Below, piece by piece: positions 11,230-20,806 of a stretch of DNA of 39,802 bases. The DNA comes from Rhizomucor pusillus. Taxonomy: Eukaryota; Mucoromycota; Mucoromycetes; Mucorales; Lichtheimiaceae. The translations under genes were made by a program, and so were the position numbers. Each line of letters starts with the position of its first letter. The stretch's first letter is position 1. Below the pieces are notes generated by a model. That model had not been told where the DNA came from, made no database searches, and was given only the letters and a program-made list of their open reading frames with translations. The stretch lies in assembly GCA_900175165.2 (NCBI GenBank), contig FWWN02000191.1:1-39802 (forward strand), read 5' to 3'.

Positions 11230-12998
11230 TTATATGTTGGACGTTCCTCCATTGTACATCTGCGGTTCGACCGTCTGTTTGCTCCACTGAGTGTTGCTGG
11301 ATGCAAGCGCTTGCGTAGTCCCACTCGCGTGCGGATCAAGGCTGGCAAGAGAGCTTGGAGCAACGGCAGCTGTATCAAGTTGCTGTGCGTTCTGGTCGTT
11401 TCCGGTCAAAACCGGGGCAGCATTTGACGGATGATGATGGCTCGAAGCAGTAGCACCGCCGCGATGATGGTGGTAGTGGTGATATCGTGCACCTCGTCCG
11501 GAATACAAATGCTGATCGTTGTGGTGCCAGTTTGGGTTACTTTGATTGCCGTTCCAGTACTGCTGGTTTCCACCGCCGGCTGTTCTGTCTTTTCCCCATG
11601 ACAACTAGTTTTCCAAAATGAATCTGCTGGACAAGAAAAGACCACCAGGTCGAATAAAACCCAAATTCTATGCTCTAACCTTTGCAGGACGTCCGTTGAT
11701 TTCAACGTTCTGCAATTGAACAATGGCTGCAGCTGCGTGCTCGTGGGTATCCATTCTATTATCGATAAAGTTTAGTGTCAGTCTGATCGAAAGTGCAAAA
11801 GGAATCGTTACCTGACAAACGCATAACCTCGATCTGGTTGCATTCTTATTTCCGCAATCTGACCGAACTGAGAGAATGGAACGGAAAGATCATTTTCTGC
11901 ATATATGATGCATAAGTAACCTGTTTAAATGCAACCCATCCTTGCTCGTTTGCTTACCATTGGTCTCAGGGGCCAAGTTGCCGACATAGACGCTTGTAAC
12001 GTGTCCTGGTGTCTGTAAAAGGACGACTTCGTACGGTAACTGCTGTCCTGGCTGCGGAGAAGGTGTAGCCGTTTGTCCTAGAAAAAAGAGAAAGAGTGTG
12101 AGACACCCAGTCGGGCGCAACAGAATTTCCTACTAGCAAAATTAACCTTTTTGAGTTGCCCAGTTGCAACGAATGGCGCGGGCTCCCAACATCTCTCCGT
12201 TCATGGTGGCAATTGCCTGTTCAGCATCGGTCTTATCTCTAAATGCAACAAACCCAAAACCGCGTGATTTGCCCGACACTGAGTCCCACATTACATGCGC
12301 GTCTCTAGGTCGATATTTATGAGAGAAAATGTGCAAAATGCTTGCACTTTACTTACGACAGTGTGCCAAATACCGCAAATGCCTTTGACAGATCCTGGCT
12401 CGTGATCTCTGGAGCAAGGTCACCAACAAACACGTGGAAATGGTTTGCAGTATCTTCCTTGCCCTGTCCACTTGGTTGGGCCCAATTTAGTCGGATTTCC
12501 TGAAGAGCAAGTGTTAACATCAGGTCCAACATTGACTCTGAATGTTTTTCCCTACATAGTTGAATAGTTTGCGCCCGTTCATGGTCTTGAGGGCGGTCTC
12601 GGCAGCATCTCTTTCCTCGAACTCGACAAAACCGTAGCTCAGATTATTCTTTATCGCAGCAGATCAGCTGTAAGTACATAATGACATGATATTTGCTGTT
12701 TCAAATACATACTCCTGTGTGAGGACTGTGACGTCTCGCCTGCATATTCTTGGTTATACATGCTATCAAGCTTTTCTTCTTTCTTTAACATACCGTGATG
12801 ATCTTGACATTCTTGATCGGTCCAATAGTGGCAAAGATATCGTGGAGCAACGTGTCAGTGACCCTTGATGTACGCGGTTAAAAAGATCATTTATGGTTCT
12901 TGGTAGTTGAAAAGTTCTAACCTTGGGTCGAGGTTGCCTACATAGATTGTGCTTTGATTGGCGTTCGCTTCTGTGGCGGATCCGTTACTTTTCGACAT
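11230..12998 (-). CDS. TIA1/TIAR/Pub1-type RNA-binding protein with three RRMs
   Basis: Ten exons: 12998-12922, 12863-12794, 12739-12713, 12648-12556, 12499-12357, 12304-12147, 12077-11958, 11896-11812, 11755-11680, 11604-11230; 407 aa. Members of this family bind U-rich RNA, act in alternative splicing and mRNA stability, and assemble into stress granules. RRM1 has RNP2 'IYVGNL' and RNP1 'LSYGFVEF'; RRM2 has 'VFVGDL' and 'SRGFGFVAF'; RRM3 has 'VYVGNL' and 'RGYAFVRM', followed by 'LSWGKD', which is typical of the family. The C-terminus is rich in Gly, Asn, Gln and His and prion-like in composition. Exon 3 is 27 nt, in phase, and lies in the beta2-beta3 loop of RRM1. All exons join in phase. 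The family call is firm; orthology to Pub1 rather than TIAR cannot be settled here. Confidence 0.93.
12713..12739 (-). other. 27-nt in-phase micro-exon in RRM1 of the TIA1/Pub1-like gene
   Basis: Encodes nine residues (ARRHSPHTG) between beta2 and RNP1 of RRM1. It is bounded by a ...TATGCAG acceptor and a GTATGT donor. Because both flanks are phase 0, including or skipping it keeps the frame; skipping gives a shorter loop like that of yeast Pub1. Confidence 0.75.
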
Positions 12999-14457
12999 TG
13001 CGTCTTGCGTGGCAATAAGAGCAACAAAAGAGGCAAAAAGTGGAAAAAGATGATGCGGGGTTCAAGCCCGACGATTCGAATGTATGATCCTGCGAGCGAA
13101 ACATTTCTTCTTTGGTTACAGGATCAGATGCATATGCCCAGCAGTTTGCAGGTAATATAATCGGCATCCCACAATGCAGAAACTGTAATAGAAATTACGA
13201 TGCTCTCTGTTACCATATGAACACAAATGATTTGCCTCAACGCTTTAAACCGTTGAATTGATGAACTTCTTGGCAACATAAATTTCTCTCAAATATATCG
13301 AATCTTAAGTACTATGTAGAAAGAACGGGATCAAGAATGGACTGCAGAAAATAAGCCCAAAGATCAAATCTACCCACATACACAAAAAAAGTTTAAACTG
13401 CAAAAAGCTCCAGATGTGTGGAGAGGCACAGTGAGTGACGATCGTCCTGTTAAGTCCACATGTCCCAAATTCTGAGCAACGAAAGAGAGGGATCGCACGC
13501 AAAATTTCGCACCCCCTTACTCACGCGATTATTTTTTTTTTTCTTACTTGGGGTAGCTGGCAGTGAGGAAGAGTAAATAAAGCAGTGTTTCGAGGAACGG
13601 CTCAAGGGACTTTTAAGGTAAAATATGCTGTGGTCCCACGTAAAGAGACGGACATGAATGCAAGACAGAGAGTGAAAGGGTAAGCGAAAAGTCTACAGCT
13701 GCAAATCTTCAAAACACACAACAAATGATATGCATGACGGGTGCTTGGTTCGTTCCCGAGTAATGAGGCAGATGACAAAGTTAAAATGAAAATGCCTGCC
13801 TGCCTTCCATTGAGTCTTTTTCTATCCCTTGGCTCAAATTGAAATCGGTACTGGGAATTCAGCAGCCTATCCGGAAAAAGATTAAATGGTAGCAAACGGC
13901 AGGGTCCATCCAGCACTGGAACCAATGATACGGATACAAGAAGCAGCAGGCGAAGAAAAAAAAAACTCTGATCGTCAGCATTTGGGTTGGCAAAAGCGGA
14001 AAGGCTTGTGCAAGATGAAACATCAGAGGTGCATAGTGGGAATTCCACAACGCAACGCAATACTGCCTTCCTGTACACCACGTACCGAACACACGAATAA
14101 ACTTTTTCATGTCAAGGACTTTTGCCTCGTCGTGAATGCATCCTTCTGCCAAAAATTTTTGGCCATCACAGAAGAGACGCGCGTCCCTTTGCGGAGCTCG
14201 GAAGGCAAGCCGACCCAAAGCGCGATCACAAAAAGATTTCAAAGTGCCGCCATTTTACTCTCTCTCTTTCTTTCCAATTCACGTTCAAAAAAAGTTTCTA
14301 CAAGTTGTCCAAGTGCGTCGTCACTTGCCCAGACACTCTTCTGCTGCCCGTTTTCTTCTGGGCCCTTCAAGCTTCCTTCTCGTCTGCGATCTTGCTGCTT
14401 CTTCAAGCGTTCTACACGAACCCAGTCCCTCTCTGTCTTCTCGCGCTTTTGCTCTTC
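12999..14457. promoter_or_regulatory. Long divergent region between the RRM and PHD-finger genes
   Basis: A 1459-bp stretch between two outward-facing genes, the longest intergenic gap away from the window edges. It holds homopolymer tracts (T-run near 13530, A-run near 13962) and a pyrimidine-rich stretch from about 14250 to the PHD start. The frame upstream of the PHD start is open back to an ATG at 14122 and would add a hydrophobic, low-credibility extension, which I treat as 5' leader. Other open frames here lack any family signal. Confidence 0.45.
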
Positions 14458-16373
14458 ATGCGCAGCATGAAAGGATCTCCAAGGTAACATAAAACAAAAA
14501 CAAGACGATGCTTTTGATTTCTTGATCCCGTTCCAACGTTGTGCTTTTCCTTTCCCTCCCCCGCCTCCCCCAACTTTGCAGAAAATCACAGCGTACCTCT
14601 CAGGCCGTTCCTACTACCGTTGATCAAGCAAGAGTGTCAAAAAGACAAGCTAAATCTCACAAGACTACCGCACAAAATGGAAACCTGTCATCCACACAGA
14701 ACCAACCTGTGTCACCTGACATGCGCCACCTTACCCGGCGATTGAAAGACCACATACAGAGCGCTGCCATCCAAGCGCCTCTCGCCAGTGACACTACTAG
14801 ACATTCGGGTCTACAGTCACCTTACATTCCCAACAACAACAATGCAGATGGCTCCTCCCAGGATGCTCCCCTCGCTCGCAGCAGCAGCAGCAGCAGCGAT
14901 AGCCAGCCTCGTCTCAACAACCTGCAACTGCTCAAGCAGTATCTTACTTCCGTTGCACAAGAATGCAATGCGACCATCAAAATTAAGCAGACCGCAAGTG
15001 GAAAACACGCTGTCGAGCTTGTGAATTCATGCTATCCTCAGGACAAAGAGAAGCTCTCCGGCGACGACCGACGAAAAGTAAAAGCAGCGGAAACCAGCGC
15101 AAGGCTTATCGAAGCATTCGTTCATGACGAGACACCATCCCTGATGTCTGCTGTTATTGACTCTCAGCCATCCTTTCCAACCGCCAGCGATCGCTCGTCT
15201 TTGCCCACGGCTCGCAACAGAAAATGCGGAGGATCAATCCCAGCAGCCTTACCAAATTCGGCAAACCGGATGCGCCAGCTTCCAAATTCACGTCGCCGGC
15301 ATTCTCGAGCGCAGCGACAGCAAGCCGATGTTGTAGAAAACGTCCGCCGTAGCCGCCGAAAGCGAAGTAAGAAATCGATACCCGAATTCATGGAGTTGGA
15401 GACTATAGAGGAAAGCTCTATTCGATGCGTCTGCGAACAGAACGACGAGGAATTTGGTGCCATGGTCCAATGCGATGATTGCCGCAACTGGCTTCATTTG
15501 GAGTGCCTGGAACTCAAGATCGAAGACCTGGGTGAAGCATTCCGCTGCCCCTATTGCTACGTCAAGCTCGGTCCCGGCGAGAAAAGCAAACTCATGAGCA
15601 ACGTCAACTGGCGCTTTGCAGCTCACTGTGCTAGCAAGGAACTTGCAGATGCATATCAGAAAACTCTCAACGACGTCGAATCAGATAACGACGAATCTGC
15701 CACTATACCACACACAACCGCATCATCATCAAGTACATATGCTTCATCATATTCATCATCATCCATGAACGCAGCTTCCGTGTCAACAACAACGACTGCA
15801 TCTGTAACAAACACAGCAACAACAGCAGCAGTGGCCTCTACTTTTGGCGCTGGCTTTACATATCCATTACTTATACCATCCACTCCATCCACACTCAATG
15901 ATTCGAACAACGACGTTGACGTGGCCCGATTGCAAGACATTCCCAGACGCATCAGTGAAGGCACAGTCAGCCTCGTCGACGACCACAGCGAATCTGCATC
16001 CGGCAGCGATTTCGTCAGCGAAGTCAGCACTCCTCCCGAAGACGGCAACTCTGAGCCGGTTAATTTATTCCCTTCCGCCCATCTTCTTCAGTCTGGACTG
16101 GCAGACTTGGCCTACTTTACCCATTTAATCAACGAAGCCTTCTATTCCGATCAACCAACACCCGCATTCTCTGAAAACGGCACAGATGTATTCCTGTGCG
16201 ACGACGGCCGTTCCTCTTCCTCTTCTACCAATCCTCCTGCAACGATTTCCAGTTCTTTGCGAAGTTCTTCTGCGTCTTCACCATCCCACTCTGCATTACC
16301 ATCATCCCTTTGTTCTGCAGACTTACGACAGTACTCGTTTGAGTACAGTCCTTTCTGGTACAACCAACAGTGA
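14458..16373 (+). CDS. PHD-finger protein (chromatin reader candidate)
   Basis: Two exons: 14458-14483 and 14582-16373 (98-nt intron with a long pyrimidine tract); 605 aa. The only recognisable domain is a PHD finger at about residues 288-337: 'CVCEQNDEEFGAMVQCDDC', then 'NWLHLECL' and 'FRCPYC', a C4HC3 pattern with the Trp typical of histone-H3-tail readers. It is preceded by a basic patch ('RRSRRKRSKKS'), a likely nuclear signal. The rest is Ser/Thr/Ala/Asn-rich and probably disordered. Exon 1 supplies only a few residues. The alternative is a start inside exon 2 (14541), but that region is the polypyrimidine part of an intron, so the spliced model is better. A role in transcriptional regulation is inferred from the finger only. 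Confidence 0.8.
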
Positions 16374-16851
16374 CCGTCTGCAAAAAAAAAGAAAAAAAAT
16401 ACCTCCACTTGATCAAAAATGATTACTCTGCAAATTACCAATACCAAATAGCACTTGCTCAAATAACTATATTTGTATAATAAATACTCGCGGCTGTATA
16501 TAACTTATATTACTCTTACAAAGAAGATGGTCTTATCGGTGGTCCTCCTGCTTTTGGATATATTTTAAGTTTTTTTTTTCTTTTGGCGGCAGGTTAAATA
16601 TGCAAGTGGTCCGAGTGCGTTGATCGTTTCCCTTTTGGATAAGAACCGGGCTAACAAATTACAAGTATGTGTCGCTCCGAAATATATGTATGTACGTAAA
16701 TGTGGGATATCGACAGGGTTCTTACATGCATGCAACAAGAGTATGTAAATGTACATAAACTCGAAATACCTCATTTGATGATACGACGCTGCAGTTACAC
16801 ACGATCCAAACATTTGTAACAACGTGATGTGAAGCATTCCCAAAGTCCTTT
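16374..16851. other. Convergent intergenic region
   Basis: Shared 3' flank of the PHD gene (plus) and the NAD kinase gene (minus). An AATAAA at 16479-16484 suits polyadenylation of the PHD transcript. There is an AT-rich section with a T-run near 16570. No gene seen. Confidence 0.5.
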
Positions 16852-18695
16852 TTAATCGCGGCTTAACTCCTCCGGCGTCCATGGCTTCAAATCAAACTCT
16901 TGCTGTTGATCTCCTTCTTCCACAGTGTCGGATCCGGATGAATGTCTATCCGCCTGTTTTTGCTTTTCAAAACACGCAAAGATCTGGTCATGTTTCGCTT
17001 GATCCTGCTGCTGCTGTGGAGTCGTGGGCTCCGAAGAAGAGGCTGACGATGATGTTGTTGAGGTTTGCTGCTCGTCCGAAGGAGCGGCGTCGCCCTCCTC
17101 CTGCTGCTTCCGTGATCGTTCGACGATGACAAAGGATTTCTGCTTGGCGCGGATGTTCCACAGGAGACAGGATTCCAGGGACTCAAACCAATCATTGTCG
17201 GTATCCACGTTGCAAATGGTAGGCATAGCGTAGGGCGAAAATGTAATCTTGAGATGATCGCCGCCTATGCAGCGTAAACAAAATACACATCGCAAGTCAA
17301 TATACAACAACAACACCGTCAATGTTTCTCTTACGTTGCAGTTCTAGCCGATTGCGGCCATCAAAGCTGCAGTACGCTGTAGATCGGGATCCGTACGGGA
17401 CGACGACGCGGATCGTCATCGTGTGCGGCACAAGCATCGGCCGAAACGTCAGGCTGTGAGCGCAAATGGGCGTTATCAGAATGCTTGGCACGCAAGGATG
17501 GCACAGGGATCCATTTGCCGAGAGCTAAAACAAAGTTTCGTTGTTAGGAGCTAGCATACATGGCGTCACATTCAGCAGCAGCACTACTTACCGAATACGC
17601 AGTAGAGCCCGTCGGTGTCGCAATCACTAGTCCGTCTGCTTGCACCGTCGTCAAATGACGTTCGTTTCCAAAAAGTTCCAGAGTTGACATGTATGCACAC
17701 GGTCCTCTGTCAATAACAACCTCGTTGAGGACCTGGAATGTTTCAGACTTTACGCTCGTGTAGCAAGGAATGTCAAGTCCACTCCCTTCAATGCGTGTCG
17801 CTTCTTGCTGTATCTCTTCCAGGTGCTGCTTCATCCACGCTGTCTCCAGTAGCTCCCACCCTCCTGCATCGGCTGGAATATCTCTTCTTTTTCTTCTTCT
17901 GCCATCCAGCGCTTCCGCCGTCCACAGCGCACCCGTCTTGGCACACTTTTTCGCTATGCGAGGATTTGGACAATCCTTGCGATATCTGTAAATAGTGCAA
18001 GAAAGACGCATCCGAAGCGTTGTTAGCAGGCTGCCGTTTTTGCCATCATTTCTGAAAAGGGTTTCTAGTGCCTGGCGGTGGGAGCCAAATGGAAATGGGG
18101 TCAGAAAACTGAGTGATCCTAGGTGGAAGGGGATGATAGGCGGCATCTTGGTTTGGAACAGCCAGGATGCAAACAACACAGTGCCATCGCCGCCCAGAGC
18201 GATGATGAGATGACATAAGTCAGGGTTCTTGTAACACAGCTTGGGCGTCCAAAACTTGATGCGCTTCGCAGCATTTGGATTCTTTTCAACCATCGTTTGG
18301 TATCCGAAACGTGCGGAATGCTCCAGATGCGCATCTACGTAACTGATAGTGTATCATTAGCCCCCATTGCTATTGAAAGTTGCAAGGCATCCTACACTGT
18401 GAATGGATGCGATTTTCCATATCGCGGTGTAGCAACAAGCCATTCTGTCAGCTGGCGCGTGTCCTCAACCAGCTTGTTGTCCTGAGCCTTGGTCATGATC
18501 ATTATAGTGTCCATATCCTCACGCCATACAACCTTGTGCCTCTCTGAGAGAGTCCATTAGTTCCAATCCTTTTTCTTTCCATATTGTTGGCATCTACATA
18601 CCGAAGAATCTGTGACCGAGGTCGTTAAGATCCTCTGCTCTCAGTTCTAGTGGCTTGCACGAGTGCCTTGCACGTTTTATAGGTGGACCTTGCAT
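16852..18695 (-). CDS. NAD kinase (ATP-NAD kinase, Utr1-like)
   Basis: Five exons: 18695-18602, 18543-18396, 18342-17592, 17524-17335, 17264-16852; 531 aa. It phosphorylates NAD to NADP using ATP and so sets the cellular NADP(H) pool. Family motifs: 'IIALGGDGTVLFASWLF' (GGDGT near residue 130), 'PPIIPFHLGSLSFLTPF', 'LNEVVIDRG', 'ADGLVIATPTGSTAYS' ending at the exon 3/4 junction, 'PICAHSLTFRP' and 'SFDGRNRLEL'. The N-terminal part ('VVWREDMDTIMIMTKAQD') is as in fungal and animal NAD kinases. The ATG is preceded by an in-frame stop. The C-terminal tail of roughly 80-90 residues after the catalytic core is Gln/Ser/Glu-rich and may be regulatory. The start lies 246 bp from the divergent SMARCAL1-like gene. 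Confidence 0.93.
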
Positions 18696-18941
18696 TGGAT
18701 ACTAATATCAGTATGAAATGCAGATAAATAAGGGAGAGAATAGACAGGAAAGGGAGGAAAAAGGAAGGACGCTCTCATTCCTGAATAACATCATTCTCAT
18801 CCAGCAGCGAATGTTCGCGTGAAGCGCCAATCGGCTGCATTCTCCGCAGGCGCCGCCTCCTCCGCCCTTTGTATCTGTCAAGTTCTTCTACCATTATATC
18901 ACTACTTTTGACTCGCACCCTCAGTCTTGAAAATCTTTGTA
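18696..18941. promoter_or_regulatory. Shared divergent promoter, NAD kinase / SMARCAL1-like gene
   Basis: The two start codons face away from each other over 246 bp. No TATA box is obvious; a purine-rich run lies near 18734-18772. Confidence 0.5.
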
Positions 18942-20632
18942 ATGTCCGCAACACCATGCTGTCACTGCGGCCGCAATGCCGAGTGTATGGATGTACGCAG
19001 ACCGGGACCCAATCAGGGCAGGTGGTTTTTGCGTGTAAGCATTTCTGGAACGCGTGTCGTCGATACGGAGAGATAACTATATACTTCGGGTTCTACACAG
19101 TGTGCAACGAGCACTTGCAGTTATTTCAGGTGGGACAAGTCGGCGCACGCCAAGGTAGACCATCCAAGTGCTGCGTACGCGGCAGCGGCAGACGTCATAG
19201 CAGCCCGGTCTCGTCGAGGACGAAGATATAATACTCGCAATTGGACTCCTGAACCATTACCAGCTAAGAAAGCAACTCCGGCAGCAGCAGACAAACGAAC
19301 AGTCGAGTTTAAATTACACTCTGACGAGCAGATCAGTATTCACGTAAATGCAGATGCTACGCTGATTCCAGCCTTGCAGAATCTGGCGACTTGGGATGAT
19401 AATGTAAAATGTTGGATGATACCAGCTACGTACTATGACTATATCCGCCTTATCCACTGTATCCCATCTCGGACACCTAATCTCAATCTGGATGTCAAGA
19501 AACTCTCGCCGATGCTCACGCAGACTTTGCAGGAACTTGGACAAAACACTGACCAGATGTGCGTTAAAGAGACCGAAGTAGCAGAACGAACAGAACGCAT
19601 TGAAGCACTGAGATCATTTTCAGAAACACTGAAACCATTCCAACACGAAGCGATTACGACAGCCATACGAAGGGACGGACGTATCCTTTTAGCAGACGAT
19701 GCAGGACTTGGAAAGAAGATGCAAGCACTTGGCATCGCTCTTGCGTACAAGGATGACTGGCCTGTTCTCGTTATATGCGGTAAGGGGAAGGAGGAAGCTT
19801 GGTCAAAGATGGTCCAGAGATGGCTTGCGATACCAGCAGATGATATTCATATCACCAAGGATGCACGAAGTATACTGGGCTTTTCAGCAAAACGGAAAAA
19901 GAAAACGACGACGGAATCCTCCAAAAAAAAAACGAGGAAGACGAAAAGTAACAACGATGATGACTACGGCAGCGACGGTGTCGATGACAGTAGTCCTGAA
20001 AATGATGGCAATAACGAAGATGAACTGTTGGCAGAATTGGATGAAGCTATTGTACTGCGATCACATCACACATTTCACATCTTGTCCTACGATACTGCAT
20101 CCAGATTTGAAAAACAAATCAAATCACGAAAATTCAAGATAGTCATTGCGGATGACAGCCACAACCTGAAACAAAGATCTGTAAGTCTTGGATTGAAAGT
20201 TAGTTGCTAAATCGATACCAACGCCTTTTTGTAAAGGTCAAGCGGACAAAGAAAATCCTCCCATTATTGCAGATAGCGCGTCGACTAGTGATGATCTGGG
20301 ATGGCGCTAACCTGTCACGACCCATCGACCTGTACACGCACCTGTTTGCATTGAGAAAAGACATCTTTGGCAATTTCTTCAAATTTGCACAGCATTTCTG
20401 CCATGCTCAGCAGAATGTATTTGGATGGATATACAGCGGTAAAGTTTTGGCATGCTTTCTCTTTTTACGCTGTGGCATATCTGTGCTCATTATGTTTTAT
20501 ATAGGACGGACTAACGGCAGAGAGCTCTTATTCATCATGAACAATTTAATATGGATGCGGCGGAAAAAAGACAAGGTGCAAGACCAGCTTCCATTACCAT
20601 CATCCAATGATGAAAGCAATGAACAGAACTAA
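18942..20632 (+). CDS. GRF zinc finger plus HARP-like and degenerate, truncated SNF2 ATPase lobe (SMARCAL1/ZRANB3-like)
   Basis: Four exons: 18942-19034, 19101-20180, 20237-20438, 20505-20632; 500 aa. Residues 7-42 form a GRF zinc finger (C7-x-C9, 'PNQGRWF', C32, C37, 'YFRW'), completed exactly across intron 1. A HARP-like stretch follows ('WDDNVKCWMIP'), then an SNF2 N-lobe closely matching SMARCAL1-type annealing helicases. The catalytic motifs are altered: motif I reads GLGKK, not GLGKT; the DEAH-type box reads DDSH; the SGTPA motif reads WDGAN ('WDGANLSRPIDLYTHLF'). A Lys/Asp-rich insert of about 60 residues separates motifs I and II. The protein ends soon after 'KDKVQDQLP'; no helicase C-lobe exists, and the convergent chitinase gene ends only 174 bp on. 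ATP hydrolysis and fork remodelling are therefore unlikely. It could be a DNA-binding regulator or a decaying paralogue, although the splice signals and frame are intact. Confidence 0.82.
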
Positions 20633-20806
20633 GCTCTGCGGCATCCGCCATTTGTAATTGATGGTCAGGAATTTCTTGTATATTTGTACGCTTTTTCCCA
20701 ATTGCACATCCTTTTAAGCTGGTACTCTAAATTATTATTATTATCATTTGTGATCCTTGTCAGGGTAATCGCAGAATATGGAGGCTGCAAAGAATGGTTG
20801 AGATCA

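Noticed and set aside
13005..13085. tRNA-like promoter boxes (TGGCAATAAG and GGTTCAAGCCC)
   Set aside because: The T-arm pairs only two of five positions, no D-loop GG or anticodon stem can be built, and no acceptor stem forms. The match is to box consensus only.
13602..14081. 159-codon open frame on the minus strand in the long intergenic region
   Set aside because: Cys/Phe/Leu-rich translation typical of reverse-complemented purine-rich DNA; no family signal.
14122..14457. N-terminal extension of the PHD protein from an upstream ATG
   Set aside because: It would add a hydrophobic stretch coded by pyrimidine-rich leader sequence; the later ATG pair gives a more credible start, though transcripts are needed.
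19035..19100. Reading exon 1 of the GRF gene straight through
   Set aside because: The frame meets a stop within the intron, while splicing completes all four zinc ligands and the FRW motif.
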